Source: RGEC01 sp964475595 | Lineage (GTDB): Bacteria > Bacteroidota > Bacteroidia > NS11-12g > UBA955 | NCBI GenBank assembly: GCA_964475595.1 | Contig: CAYYXG010000007.1 | Coordinates: forward strand, 53,522 to 117,521 | Direction: 5' to 3' | DNA: 64,000 bases | Shown: in pieces, positions 28,162-37,439 of the stretch | Numbering within the stretch: position 1 is the first letter of the stretch | How the letters are laid out: each line of letters begins with the position of its first letter | The notes under the pieces: model-generated | Seen by the model: the letters and a program-made list of their open reading frames with translations, nothing else | Database searches by the model: none | What the model was told of the DNA's origin: nothing | Position numbers and translations under genes: made by a program

Positions 28162-28623
28162 ATGTATCTGTTTTTGGATATAGACGGTGTGATGGTTCCG
28201 GCCAAAAGCTGGGAGAGACCTGCATTGCTTCAAGACGGATTTATGAAATTCAGTGATAGTGCTGTAGCCGTGCTTCAATCTGTGATTACCCAGGAAACAG
28301 TAATCGTACTAACAACATCTCATAGAAACAGGTATTCTTTAGAGGAGTGGCATGTACTTCTCAAAAGCAGAGGCATTATGGCTAATTCGATTATGAAACT
28401 TGAAGAAAGCGATACCAGTTTGAGTCGCAAAGATGAGATTATGCAATGGTTTGAAACGCATGATATCCACACTGAATTTATAATTCTGGATGATGATAAA
28501 TCATTAAATGAATTGCCGGCGTATTTTAAGAAGCAAGTAATTCTTACCCATGCCGCCGTTGGATTGACAGCTGAACATCTGATGGAAATAAAAAGTAAGC
28601 TGCAAGTAGCTATTTTGGGTTAA
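28162..28623 (+). CDS. HAD-domain protein of the Swiss-Army-Knife RNA repair type
   Basis: 153 residues. The N-terminal FLDIDGVMVPAKSWERP carries the DxD nucleophile motif, VIVLTTSHRNRYS is the second motif, and FIILDDDKSLNELP the acidic third motif. This compact HAD form resembles the phosphatase domain seen in RNA-repair associated proteins. The substrate is unknown. Confidence 0.7.
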   Translation: MYLFLDIDGVMVPAKSWERPALLQDGFMKFSDSAVAVLQSVITQETVIVLTTSHRNRYSLEEWHVLLKSRGIMANSIMKLEESDTSLSRKDEIMQWFETHDIHTEFIILDDDKSLNELPAYFKKQVILTHAAVGLTAEHLMEIKSKLQVAILG

Positions 28624-28752
28624 CCGCTTTCTGTATTTTATAGGTAAGGCAAACATTTTGGCATTGTTTTTCTATTAGCACCTCGATTTATCAATATACG
28701 AAAAAAAACTGATATTTCCAAATTAATTAAGGGTTTAACTTCAGCATGGCGA

Positions 28753-30135
28753 ATGATGAAGGGCATTATTTTGGGCTGCTTTGTAAGCTTGTTTTGCCTA
28801 ACTATGCAAGACGTAAAACTGCTTTCCACACATGCCGAAGAAGAGGCTGTTCGCACACTGAAATCGGCAGCACTGTCGCTGCAAAAATCAGAAGACCTGG
28901 ATTTGTTGCTGGATAAAATTGGCGATGCCCGCATTGTATTGCTGGGTGAGGCTACCCATGGTACCCATGAATTTTATTTGTGGCGAAACCTCATTACCCG
29001 CCGGCTGATTTCAGAGAAGAATTTCAGCTTTGTGGCAGCAGAAGCAGACTGGCCCGATGCCTACCAATTGAACCGCTATGTAAAAGGGTACAAAGGCACA
29101 CCCAAAAAGTCGAAGGAAGTGCTGAAGAATTTTAATCGCTGGCCTACATGGATGTGGGCCAACTGGGAGACGGATGCATTTGCCGAATGGATGCGTCGCT
29201 ACAATGACGGAAGAGATCCAAAACACAGAGTGGGTTTTTATGGATTGGATGTGTACAGTCTGCAGGAATCGCTGGAGTATCTGGCGGCGTACCTCAAAGC
29301 CAATGACAAGGAAGCGTATGGACATGTGCAGAAGGTGTTCCAGTGTTTTGAGCCCTACGGAACGCAGGAAGGATTATCCTATGCGGTACGCAACGGGGCC
29401 CTCACCCAATCTTGTGAGGCAGAAGCAGTGGCCTTGCTTGCAGCCATTAGAAACAAACAGGCGGGTTATAACACAGACCCCGAAGCGCCGCTGAATGCCG
29501 AACAAAACGCTGTGATTACCGTCAATGCCGAGAAATACTACAGGGCCATGATAAAGGCCGGACCGCTTTCTTGGAATCTACGCGATTTGCACATGGCCGA
29601 TACGCTGGACCGTTTGCTGAAATTTCATGGAAAACAATCCAAGGCCATTGTGTGGGCGCACAACACCCACATTGGCGATGCCCGTGCTACCGATATGACG
29701 GAAGATGGTATGCTAAACCTTGGGCAGTTGTTGCACGAGCAATATCATGCCCAGGGCGTATTCAGTGTGGGCATGGGAACCTACAGCGGCAGGGTACTGG
29801 CCTCCAACCGATGGAGCGGTAAACCCATCAAAATGGATATGCCACCGGCACGCAGGGGCAGTTGGGAGCATTGGATGCATGAACATGTGGGGGCGGATAG
29901 TATGGTGTTTTCCGATGATTTGCGCGAAACCGAGTTTTTTGAAAAACGCATCGATCACAGGGCCATTGGTGTGGTGTATTTACCAGGCAGAGAAGAAACC
30001 AAGAATTATGTGCCCAGCATCATCCCGGAAAGGTATCAGGCGTTTATGTATTTCCAGAAAACGCACCCTGTGCATGGCATGCACATAGAGCCGGATGGCA
30101 TGCAGCTGCCCGAGACGTATCCCTGGGGATTGTGA
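28753..30135 (+). CDS. Erythromycin esterase-like protein
   Basis: 460 residues with a possible N-terminal signal segment (ILGCFVSLFCLTMQ). The family motif LLGEATHGTHEFYLWRN is present, as are FVAAEADWPDAYQLNRYV, GFYGLDVYS and VWAHNTHIGDARATDM with the conserved histidine. Members include macrolide esterases and succinoglycan-type proteins; the substrate of this one is not evident, and a role in erythromycin resistance should not be assumed. Confidence 0.8.
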   Translation: MMKGIILGCFVSLFCLTMQDVKLLSTHAEEEAVRTLKSAALSLQKSEDLDLLLDKIGDARIVLLGEATHGTHEFYLWRNLITRRLISEKNFSFVAAEADWPDAYQLNRYVKGYKGTPKKSKEVLKNFNRWPTWMWANWETDAFAEWMRRYNDGRDPKHRVGFYGLDVYSLQESLEYLAAYLKANDKEAYGHVQKVFQCFEPYGTQEGLSYAVRNGALTQSCEAEAVALLAAIRNKQAGYNTDPEAPLNAEQNAVITVNAEKYYRAMIKAGPLSWNLRDLHMADTLDRLLKFHGKQSKAIVWAHNTHIGDARATDMTEDGMLNLGQLLHEQYHAQGVFSVGMGTYSGRVLASNRWSGKPIKMDMPPARRGSWEHWMHEHVGADSMVFSDDLRETEFFEKRIDHRAIGVVYLPGREETKNYVPSIIPERYQAFMYFQKTHPVHGMHIEPDGMQLPETYPWGL

Positions 30136-30148
30136 TTTGGTACCATTG

Positions 30149-30184
30149 CCGCCCATAGCCGCGGGGTTAAACCCGCGGCTATGG
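30149..30184. repeat. Perfect 14-bp inverted repeat after the esterase-like gene
   Basis: CCCATAGCCGCGGG and CCCGCGGCTATGGG are exact reverse complements separated by GTTAAA. There is no T run, so a classic terminator is unlikely for the sequence alone; it looks like an intergenic REP-type hairpin. Confidence 0.7.
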
Positions 30185-30591
30185 GCGTTATAATTCCTAT
30201 TTTCCCCCTTCCACCTTTTTGTGGAAAAAGGTGGAGCCAAAACCATTGGCGGCCCAAGGCGCCTTCCTCGTCACAGATCCATCCCGCATGGCTCCCCGGC
30301 TTGCGCCCTCGCAGCCCTCATAGTCGCGGAGGTTGGGCTGCTCGGGTTTCGCCATGCTCCACGCGCTGTGGGCCGCCAAAGCGGGGACAAAACAAGTGTA
30401 TGGGAAAAAATTCATCAGGCGGGGAAAATTCATTCTTATCGGCCGCTATTTTTTCTCGTGAGTCTCCGCTTGTTAAGCTTTTCAGTGCGCTGCGGACCCC
30501 GCCGCCCGAAACGCTCATGTCATCCTGAGCTTGTCGAAGGGTGACAGCCTTTCAGGTTGCTGAAAAGCAACAAGGGATTGGATTGCAGCCC
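30185..30591. other. Gene-free GC-rich intergenic stretch with a widespread Bacteroidota repeat
   Basis: No credible reading frame is present: the open frames on both strands overlap each other and have no family character. Near its end, CATCCTGAGCTTGTCGAAGG (30518-30539 region) is a short repeat common between genes in many Bacteroidota genomes. The rest (GGAAAAAGGTGGAGCC, GCGCTGTGGGCCGCC) looks like other dispersed intergenic repeats or gene debris. Confidence 0.5.
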
Positions 30592-31026
30592 TCATGTAAC
30601 CAGCGTTGCCGCAAATTTTTTCACCTCTACATGAAATTCAGCGGTGGTCATTTTATCCTGCTGCTCAAAGCGAAATTGCTTTCCGGCAAAGCGTTTGTCG
30701 CCGTTGATGATATTTTTAAACTGATTGACCAATATTTTGGGGCCCAATATCAATGCGGCATCCATGGATTCTAGGTATTCTGAAAGGGATATCAGGTATT
30801 GTTTCAACTGGTTTTTTTCGCGGTTGTGGCGGCTGTATTCGTTGTTGGTGGAGCGCAGATTTCCCACATTGGCGCCGGGCGGGGTTTCACCCGTATATCG
30901 CAGGCGGTTTTCAATGCCCGATTCCAGTGGGGCCGGCTGTTGGGGCCCGTTTTCAGGAATAAAAAACAGGGCACGGGTATGGTTCATGAAAATACCCAGG
31001 GTTTTGGGAGCTTTGTGCGGATCCAT
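30592..31026 (-). CDS. Hypothetical protein
   Basis: 144 residues, soluble, not recognised. The C-terminal half is charged (NIINGDKRFAGKQFRFEQQDKMTTAEFHVEVKKF) with a helical look, and the middle has HNREKNQLKQYLISLSEYL. The stretch ALILGPKILVNQFKNII resembles the core of small ribosome-associated or release-factor-like proteins, but this is too weak for a call. It stands alone between two intergenic regions. Confidence 0.6.
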   Translation of the reverse strand: MDPHKAPKTLGIFMNHTRALFFIPENGPQQPAPLESGIENRLRYTGETPPGANVGNLRSTNNEYSRHNREKNQLKQYLISLSEYLESMDAALILGPKILVNQFKNIINGDKRFAGKQFRFEQQDKMTTAEFHVEVKKFAATLVT

Positions 31027-31263
31027 AGGTTTTTAATAAACCACTAAAGTACAATGCAGCAAAGGGGTGAAGGGTGATGGAGGTCAGCGCGATGTTTGAG
31101 CGTGATGCGTATTAATTGCATTGCCGCCCGTTTCGGGTAGTACTATCCAAACTCGGGCGACTTCGGATAGCTGCGCGCACAGCATTGTAAATTCATCACG
31201 GCAGCGTTAAAAATCGTTTTAAAATCTATCATTTTTGTAACAAATATTTTCTACCTTCGTTTT

Positions 31264-32265
31264 ATGCCTGTGAACAAAGATGCCCTTGGCCGATACCGCA
31301 TTATTGATGAAATGCTCAAGAGACGCTCATTCCCCAGTAAAGAGGTGTTACTGGATGCTATTGAAAACCGCCTGGGATACCGCATTGGCAACCGCACATT
31401 GGATGAAGACATCAACAACATGCGGAATAATGAGGATTTGGGTTACCTGGCTCCCATTGCATACGACAAGGTCAACAAGGGATATTACTACGAGTCTTCT
31501 GACTATTCCATCACCGGGGTGCCCATAAGCCTCGAGGATATTGAGAAATTGAAGTACGCTGCAGGAATTTTAAACCAGTTTAGCGGTGTTCCCTACCTGG
31601 CCGAAATTCATCGCCCCATAGAGCAGCTGGAGCGCATTATACGCGTGGGTACCGCCACGGGTAAGTGGCTCAATCAGCAGGTGATACAGCTGGAAGTGCC
31701 TGGTGCATGGCCGGAGAAGGGAATTTTTGAACAGGCAGTGGAAGGGATTTTGCAAAAAAGGATAATGTCCGTGCGGTACAAACCCTTTGGGGGTGAAGAA
31801 AGCGAGCCCTTTCGCATTCGTCCGTATTTGCTGAAAGAATTTAAAAACCGCTGGTACCTGGTGGCCTTCGCCGAGCACAGAAATGAGGTGCGCAATTACG
31901 GGCTGGATCGGTTTACGGAAGCCAATCTCACCACCGATGTGTATGCGGAAGCATTTGATGCGGAATCCTATTTCATCCATTCCATGGGGATTACGGTGGT
32001 TAATCATGCCGAGCCCGTGGAGGTGGAGTTGTTGTTTGCCCCGGAAAGCGCTGCCTATGTGTTGTCAACCGGCTTGCACCCCACGCAGGAGATCCTTGAA
32101 AATGATCCCAAAAAAGGATTGCGGGTTCGGATAACGGTGCATTTGTCTGAGGAGTTGAACATGTTTATCCGCAGCTATGGCAGCCGTGTAGAGGTGTTGC
32201 AGCCGGCATCGCTGCGCGATGCCTGGCTGGATGACATGCGCAAAACGCTGCAGCGTTTTGCGTAA
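31264..32265 (+). CDS. WYL-domain transcriptional regulator
   Basis: 333 residues. An N-terminal DeoR-like helix-turn-helix (RYRIIDEMLKRRSFPSKEVLLDAIE) is followed by the WYL domain with NRWYLVAFAEHRNEVRNYGLDRF and a C-terminal WCX-like extension. WYL domains bind ligands, probably nucleic acids or nucleotides, to control transcription. The target genes are unknown; the neighbouring amylase has its own promoter. Confidence 0.88.
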   Translation: MPVNKDALGRYRIIDEMLKRRSFPSKEVLLDAIENRLGYRIGNRTLDEDINNMRNNEDLGYLAPIAYDKVNKGYYYESSDYSITGVPISLEDIEKLKYAAGILNQFSGVPYLAEIHRPIEQLERIIRVGTATGKWLNQQVIQLEVPGAWPEKGIFEQAVEGILQKRIMSVRYKPFGGEESEPFRIRPYLLKEFKNRWYLVAFAEHRNEVRNYGLDRFTEANLTTDVYAEAFDAESYFIHSMGITVVNHAEPVEVELLFAPESAAYVLSTGLHPTQEILENDPKKGLRVRITVHLSEELNMFIRSYGSRVEVLQPASLRDAWLDDMRKTLQRFA

Positions 32266-32296
32266 ATAAAAATGCCGAATTGTGTTCATTAATTTA

Positions 32297-32338
32297 CTTA
32301 GTATCATTTTGACACTAAGCCCATTTTTCTTACATTTG
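32297..32338 (+). promoter_or_regulatory. Amylase promoter with an operator-like inverted repeat over the -33 element
   Basis: TTTG at 32308-32311 and TACATTTG at 32331-32338 are separated by 19 bases, an exact Bacteroidota promoter. CTTAGTATCA (32297-32306) and TGACACTAAG (32310-32319) form a 10-bp inverted repeat with one mismatch around the -33 element, a likely operator. The ATG follows the -7 element by five bases, so the mRNA is probably leaderless. Confidence 0.65.
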
Positions 32339-32343
32339 AAACG

Positions 32344-34689
32344 ATGAAACGGTATTTAATTTGCTTGTCGATACTGACTTTGTGTTTGCCCATCAAGCTC
32401 ATTTCACAAAAAGACCTACGTGAGGAAAGCATTTATTTTCTGATTACTTCCCGTTTTTATGACGGAGACCCCACTAATAACCGTCCTACTGAATGGTGTT
32501 CGTGGTATAAAGGAGCGAGCAACAATATCAAAGATACCCAGGATGTTACCTGGCGTGGCGATTTTAAAGGACTGGTGCGTAAACTGGATTATATCAAGGA
32601 TATGGGTTTTACGGCTGTCTGGATAACCCCCATCGTGCAAAACCGAAGTCCGCTTGATTATCACGGCTATCATGCATGGGATTTTACCAAGGTAGATCCG
32701 CGCCTGGAATCTCCGGGATATACGTTTAAAACTGTGATTGATTCGGCGCATGCCAAAGGCATCAAAATCTTTCTGGATGTGGTGCTGAATCATGCAGGTA
32801 GATTTGGTATAAAAGGGCGTGCAGAAATTAAATACAATACCGATCCCAATCAGCCCTGGGGAAAGGATAAAAACGGCAATAAGCTACTTGATAATCCCAA
32901 TTGGCAGTACGATGGCATGACCCCCAATCCCTTGGATGGAAAGATTTGGAGCCGCTCTAACCTGGCCAAAATGCCGGCCCCATACAACAGCAATCTGGCG
33001 GCCTACAACTGGCCCGGCATGGAGAGCTATGTCAATACCAGCGATGCAAAATGGTACAATAAATCCGGCAATGGCTTTGCGCAGGGTTACGATGATACCA
33101 CCAACCTGTATTATCGGGCGCTTGCGGGCGATACCCCCGATTTTCTAACCGGTGGAGATAGTGTGCGGAATTATTTATTCAATGCCTATAAAACGTTTAT
33201 TGACATGGGTATAGACGGCATGCGCCTGGACGCCGTAAAACACATGCCCAAAAGGGATGTGCTGTGGTTTGTGGATGCATTTAAAAAGGTAAATCCCAAC
33301 CTAATGTTGTTTGCGGAGGTGGCCCAAAAACGCCATGAACTGCATCAGATTGAGGAGATTAATCCCCACTGGTACACCTGGCGTGGGAAAACCGGCAGTT
33401 CGGCCAACAGCGGCATTGCGGTGCTGGATTTCTTTGCCATGGGCACATTTCATTTGTTTGGCAAGGGAGAGTCTTTTGCAGGCGTGAAAGCTGCCGACCG
33501 TTACGATTATTTATATGCTGACCCCGGCACCAATGTGATGTTTCTGGACAACCATGATTTTGGCCCCAACAACGACTGGAACCGCCGTTATGATGGCTCT
33601 CCGGAAAACCTGGCTGCTGCCTTAAACTTTATGTATACTTGGCGTGGCTTGCCTTGCGTGTATTACGGAACGGAAATGCAGTTTAAAAAAGGCGCATATT
33701 GCGATATACACAGCGCCAATGATATTAATAACTCCATAGACCTAACCGGAAGGGCATATTTTGGCAATGAAATGGTCAACGTTCCCAATCATAAAATCTA
33801 TAAGCACCTGCGTCGTTTGAATACCATTCGAAAGGCAATTCCTGCCCTGCAAAAGGGAAGCTGGCGCTGGGACGGAACCTCCGATGGCAACGGAGTGGGT
33901 TTTGTGCGCCGATACAATGGCACGGATGTGGCGGTTGGATTGGCCAAGGACGGTGCTGTGGGCTTTAATTTCAGCGGATTGGCCAATGGTACTTACCGCG
34001 ATGCCATTAGCGGTAAAGAAGTGGTGGTAACCGGCGGAAACCTCAGTTTTACAGTGGAGCCGAGCAGTGCCGGAATTTATGTGCTGAATGGTCCGGGGCG
34101 TATTGGAAACAGCAGTGACGGTTATTTTCAGGGCGGCAGCAATGGTGGATCTACACCGGCTTCTGTGGAGTATGTGCCTGTGAATCCCTTGCCCGGACAG
34201 TCGTTGAAGGTTATTTACAACGGTTTTCTGGCGACGGAAGCCAATGTGGTAATGCATTACAGCTGGGACAACTGGACGGTAGGTGGTGTAAAGGATGCCA
34301 ATATGAGTAAGGTGAATGGTAAATGGGAGGCAACGGTTGCTGTGCCTGTCAATGCCACACTCAATTTCAGTGCAGCGTTTAACAATGGCAGCGGGCGCTG
34401 GGACAACAACAATTCCCAGGACTATAAAACGCCTTTGGGTAAGCCTGCCATGGGTATTGCGAAGCCTCATTCCGGGGTCGTGAATATCTTCCCCAATCCA
34501 TCGGATGGAAGCTGGTATGTAACGGGCGTTGTGCGTGAGGATTTGCGGTTAATGGATCCTCAGGGCAGGGCGGTAGCCATGGATTTACAGGCGGAGGATG
34601 CGGGGCTGTTGATTACCTTACGGGATGTTCGCCCAGGCCTGTATTTTCTGCATGTTGGTGGGCGTGTGTACCCTTTATGGTGCAGGTAG
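32344..34689 (+). CDS. Secreted GH13 alpha-amylase with type IX sorting tail
   Basis: 781 residues with a signal peptide (YLICLSILTLCLPIKLIS). GH13 regions are all visible: FLDVVLNHAG, GIDGMRLDAVKHM with nucleophile D296, LFAEVAQ with acid/base E325, and MFLDNHDFGPNND with D405. A C-terminal beta-domain with a starch-binding-like module (VMHYSWDNWTVGGVKDANM) precedes a Por-type sorting domain (NIFPNPSDGSWYVTGV). The protein should act on starch or glycogen at the cell surface after type IX export. Confidence 0.9.
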   Translation: MKRYLICLSILTLCLPIKLISQKDLREESIYFLITSRFYDGDPTNNRPTEWCSWYKGASNNIKDTQDVTWRGDFKGLVRKLDYIKDMGFTAVWITPIVQNRSPLDYHGYHAWDFTKVDPRLESPGYTFKTVIDSAHAKGIKIFLDVVLNHAGRFGIKGRAEIKYNTDPNQPWGKDKNGNKLLDNPNWQYDGMTPNPLDGKIWSRSNLAKMPAPYNSNLAAYNWPGMESYVNTSDAKWYNKSGNGFAQGYDDTTNLYYRALAGDTPDFLTGGDSVRNYLFNAYKTFIDMGIDGMRLDAVKHMPKRDVLWFVDAFKKVNPNLMLFAEVAQKRHELHQIEEINPHWYTWRGKTGSSANSGIAVLDFFAMGTFHLFGKGESFAGVKAADRYDYLYADPGTNVMFLDNHDFGPNNDWNRRYDGSPENLAAALNFMYTWRGLPCVYYGTEMQFKKGAYCDIHSANDINNSIDLTGRAYFGNEMVNVPNHKIYKHLRRLNTIRKAIPALQKGSWRWDGTSDGNGVGFVRRYNGTDVAVGLAKDGAVGFNFSGLANGTYRDAISGKEVVVTGGNLSFTVEPSSAGIYVLNGPGRIGNSSDGYFQGGSNGGSTPASVEYVPVNPLPGQSLKVIYNGFLATEANVVMHYSWDNWTVGGVKDANMSKVNGKWEATVAVPVNATLNFSAAFNNGSGRWDNNNSQDYKTPLGKPAMGIAKPHSGVVNIFPNPSDGSWYVTGVVREDLRLMDPQGRAVAMDLQAEDAGLLITLRDVRPGLYFLHVGGRVYPLWCR

Positions 34690-34722
34690 GCGATGGGTTT
34701 GCCAATGATTTTTGCAATTGCT

Positions 34723-34754
34723 TTTGCAGGTAAAGTATAAAAGTGTTATTTTTG
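34723..34754 (+). promoter_or_regulatory. Promoter of tRNA-Phe
   Basis: TTTG at 34723-34726, 20 bases, then TATTTTTG at 34747-34754 match the Bacteroidota consensus. The tRNA starts 34 bases after the -7 element. Confidence 0.7.
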
Positions 34755-34788
34755 CACCCTGTTTTTGGCGAAAGCCAGCGCAGAACCA

Positions 34789-34861
34789 GGTATCGTAGCT
34801 CAGTTGGTAGAGCAAAGGACTGAAAATCCTTGTGTCGGCGGTTCGATTCCGTCCGATACCA
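34789..34861 (+). tRNA. tRNA-Phe (GAA)
   Basis: A 73-base cloverleaf with acceptor arms GGTATCG and CGATACC, D arm AGCTCAGTTGGTAGAGC, anticodon arm AGGACTGAAAATCCT (anticodon GAA), T arm GGCGGTTCGATTCCGTC and discriminator A. CCA is not encoded. It is the likely attachment site of the island that follows. Confidence 0.95.
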
Positions 34862-35134
34862 CAAGAGGTTAGTTTATCCACATTTAATTGTGTTCAGAGC
34901 TGTTCAAAAGACAGCTCTTATTGCTTTAATAGCAAGCTTTTCAGAAATCCGGCCCGTAAATTTGTGTTCAAAGTTGTCCACATGGCTCCGGATCAAATAT
35001 CGTCTTTTTTACACTTTTCGAACACGCAAAGTGCTCTTAAACCCTTAATCCTGGTAGCGGAAGAATCTGTGAAGTTCCTTGAGTTGAGTGTCGCTTAAAA
35101 ATCAAAAAAACTACAAAAACTAATCTTAAAAATT
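34840..35134 (+). other. Probable left attachment region of the island plus post-tRNA hairpin
   Basis: The tRNA-Phe 3' end (GTTCGATTCCGTCCGATACC) is the expected crossover core of an integrase that targets this tRNA. Just after it, AGAGCTGT (34896) and ACAGCTCT (34911) pair around TCAAAAG, a short hairpin that may end the tRNA transcript. The rest of the gap up to the integrase shows no gene. A second copy of the core does not appear in this window, so the right end lies outside it. Confidence 0.5.
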
Positions 35135-36403
35135 ATGTATAGAGTACCTTCTGTTAGAAACGCCGAATTCAGCTGCTCTTTTTATTTAAGAAAAGATATA
35201 AAGCTGGATAATGGCCACCATCCAATTTATGTAAGACTTAAATTTTCAAACCTTGGTCATGTACACGTTCGCAAAGCCACCGGTTACTCATGCCGCTTTG
35301 AAGACTGGATACCCGAAAGGCAGCGAGTGCGTTCGCAAATCCGCGGGAGCATGGAGCTGAATGCTAAACTCACACAGTTTGCCAAAAAAGCTGCTGAAAT
35401 ACATGGGCACATCAAGGAAATGGAAGTTCCTCCGCCAAATGCCATCATCGATAAGTTGCTTTTTGAACGTACACCCAGCTCGAAGAAAAAGAAACTGCAC
35501 GAGGCCCTGCTTACCTTCCCTGAGTTTGTGGAGCAGTTTTTGGAAAATGCAGAAAATCGACTGAGTTATAATACCATCAAAGCGTACCGAAGTTCATATC
35601 TGAAAGTTAAAGAGTATGCTAAAAGCAAAAACATCATGCCGGACTTCAAGATGTTTAATAAACTCTTTGGTGATCAATTTGCCCAACACCTTGCCAGCCA
35701 GCGCATTTCAAACAATACCACCGGCAAGTACATTACCTCATTGAAGATATTACTTCGTGAAGCCAGAAAGATTGGGGCTGAGGTAAATACAGATTTTGAG
35801 GAATATAAGGTGCCTTCCGCACCTGTTGATTTTGTCTACTTTACGAGCGAAGAGCTCGAAAATTTGATGATTGTGGACCTAAGCGCTGACCGGGAACTGG
35901 ATCACGCCAGAAATACTTTTCTATTCCAGTGCGGTACGGGATTGCGATACAGCGATGTTCTAACCCTCGAGTGGGAGAACATTGTAGGTGATAATATAGA
36001 GCTGGTAACACAAAAGACCCGTCAATTTCTAAAAATACCACTGAACCGTTTTACAAGGGAGGTACTGCAGCGTAATCGCGAGATGCCCAAGCCGGTGGTG
36101 GCTTATACCAATGCATCGCAGAACAGGATGCTTAAAACCGTTGGTAAAACCCTGGGTATGACAGACAGGAAGGTTATTGCCCGCTATTACGGCAGTAAGC
36201 GTGAGGATACTATGGTTTCCAAGTGGAAACTGGTGAGTACTCATACCGCCCGCAGAACATTTATCATCCTTGCCTTGGAGCGCGGCATGCGGCCGGAAGT
36301 GGTGATGAAAATCACAGGCCATAAAAAGCTGAGCACGCTGCAGCGCTACATCAGTATCACTGATTCAGTAGTGCAGTCAGAGATGAGCATGGCTTTTGGA
36401 TAA
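35135..36403 (+). CDS. Tyrosine recombinase (phage/ICE-type integrase)
   Basis: 422 residues with the Bacteroidota arrangement: an N-terminal arm-binding region, a SAM-like core-binding domain around residues 125-215, and the catalytic domain. The catalytic set is complete: R271 in GTGLRYSD, H370 and R373 in HTARRTF, H396 in ITGHKKLS and Y405 in LQRYISI. It lies 274 bases after tRNA-Phe and reads away from it, the classic layout of an integrated element. Confidence 0.92.
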   Translation: MYRVPSVRNAEFSCSFYLRKDIKLDNGHHPIYVRLKFSNLGHVHVRKATGYSCRFEDWIPERQRVRSQIRGSMELNAKLTQFAKKAAEIHGHIKEMEVPPPNAIIDKLLFERTPSSKKKKLHEALLTFPEFVEQFLENAENRLSYNTIKAYRSSYLKVKEYAKSKNIMPDFKMFNKLFGDQFAQHLASQRISNNTTGKYITSLKILLREARKIGAEVNTDFEEYKVPSAPVDFVYFTSEELENLMIVDLSADRELDHARNTFLFQCGTGLRYSDVLTLEWENIVGDNIELVTQKTRQFLKIPLNRFTREVLQRNREMPKPVVAYTNASQNRMLKTVGKTLGMTDRKVIARYYGSKREDTMVSKWKLVSTHTARRTFIILALERGMRPEVVMKITGHKKLSTLQRYISITDSVVQSEMSMAFG

Positions 36404-36413
36404 ATCATGGGGG

Positions 36414-36674
36414 TTACAATTCCCCCATGATTTTTTTAATGGCCTTCCAGGGGTAAAAAAGCTTGTTTCCGATGCGTTTGTAGGGGATGATGCCATCCCT
36501 GCGCCAGTTATAGAGGGTAGTGCGTGAAATGCCAAGGCGCTCCCGCAGCTCAACGTCTCCTATAAATTCCTTGGATTGCTCAGCTTGAGTATCTTGTAAT
36601 TTTCTTACTGCCTTTTGGATGGCGTCGATAAGTATTATGGATTCTTGTTCAAATTTTTCGTCTTTCATAATCAT
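36414..36674 (-). CDS. Helix-turn-helix excisionase-like protein
   Basis: 86 residues. The C-terminal half is a MerR-like winged helix (VELRERLGISRTTLYNWRRD, GIIPYKRIGNKLFYPWKAI), as in Bacteroidota excisionase-type and mobilisation accessory proteins. Convergent with the integrase, 10 bases apart, it probably controls excision or directs the integrase. The ATG at 36668 (MKDEKF) is an equal alternative to 36674. Confidence 0.8.
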   Translation of the reverse strand: MIMKDEKFEQESIILIDAIQKAVRKLQDTQAEQSKEFIGDVELRERLGISRTTLYNWRRDGIIPYKRIGNKLFYPWKAIKKIMGEL

Positions 36675-36936
36675 CTTTACTTTTGATGCTGTTGTTGTAA
36701 ACTATAGCTAGAACACCTGCTGTAAATAAGAATATTATTGTTGGTATAACCCACTTCCTATTGCTTTTGGGAACAGGCTCTGGATTGACAGGTAAGGGTG
36801 GCGGTTCGGCTGCATGTATTTTTTGTAGTCTTTGTTGTTTTGCAAGGGCCGGTTTGAGGATTTGGCTCTCAAAAAACAACTCTGTAGGGGTTTTTGCCTT
36901 TACAGAGATGGCGTTGAATAATATTCTTTCTTTCAT
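36649..36936 (-). CDS. Small membrane protein of the island
   Basis: 95 residues with one transmembrane segment near residue 70 (WVIPTIIFLFTAGVLAIVY) after a proline-rich stretch (EPPPLPVNPEPVPK). It is not recognised. It overlaps the HTH gene downstream by 26 bases and the zinc-ribbon gene upstream by four, so all are in one minus-strand operon. Confidence 0.6.
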   Translation of the reverse strand: MKERILFNAISVKAKTPTELFFESQILKPALAKQQRLQKIHAAEPPPLPVNPEPVPKSNRKWVIPTIIFLFTAGVLAIVYNNSIKSKDDYERRKI

Positions 36937-37301
36937 GATTTCGTTATAAATATAACTTCGTCAGGGTCTTTGGGGTTAAATTTTAGGGTGTATTCCATGA
37001 TTTGAATGGTTCTTACATAGTTGGCATCATCATCGGGGCTGTCTATTAATGCAAAGCCCATATTGAAGCTAAAACCCATACTCTCCAATTCTCTGCGGGT
37101 TAGGTATTTGCTATACTTAGGGTGGAATATATTATTCAGTAGGGCGTAATTTTTGTAGCCGGAATTTCCGTGTATGCGGATGATAAATTGACGATTACGG
37201 TTGCTTTTGCGTTTAAAGGTCAGGGCGCAGTCATCGCAGCGTTTGGTGTTGCCATGGTATTTGTTATTCGGTAGTGGTATGTAGCAGTCTTCACAATTCA
37301 T
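36933..37301 (-). CDS. Zinc-ribbon-containing hypothetical protein
   Basis: 122 residues. CEDC at the N-terminus and CDDC about 18 residues later form a four-cysteine zinc ribbon. The remainder (NYALLNNIFHPKYSKYLTRRELESMG) is not recognised. It overlaps the small membrane protein gene by four bases. Confidence 0.6.
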   Translation of the reverse strand: MNCEDCYIPLPNNKYHGNTKRCDDCALTFKRKSNRNRQFIIRIHGNSGYKNYALLNNIFHPKYSKYLTRRELESMGFSFNMGFALIDSPDDDANYVRTIQIMEYTLKFNPKDPDEVIFITKS

Positions 37302-37439
37302 ACCTCAAAATTACTATGGTCATTTTGGCAACCATAGTGACTTTGAAAAGGCTCAAAGCCCTAGAATACAAGAAAAAAAATATTTCAAATAAATAAATAT
37401 GGCTAACCGGATACTCAAAAAGGGTGTAAGTCGGGTTGG

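Noticed and set aside
30185..30545. Overlapping open frames in the GC-rich gap
   Set aside because: All six frames are open for short stretches because of base composition; products are arginine/proline-rich without motifs.
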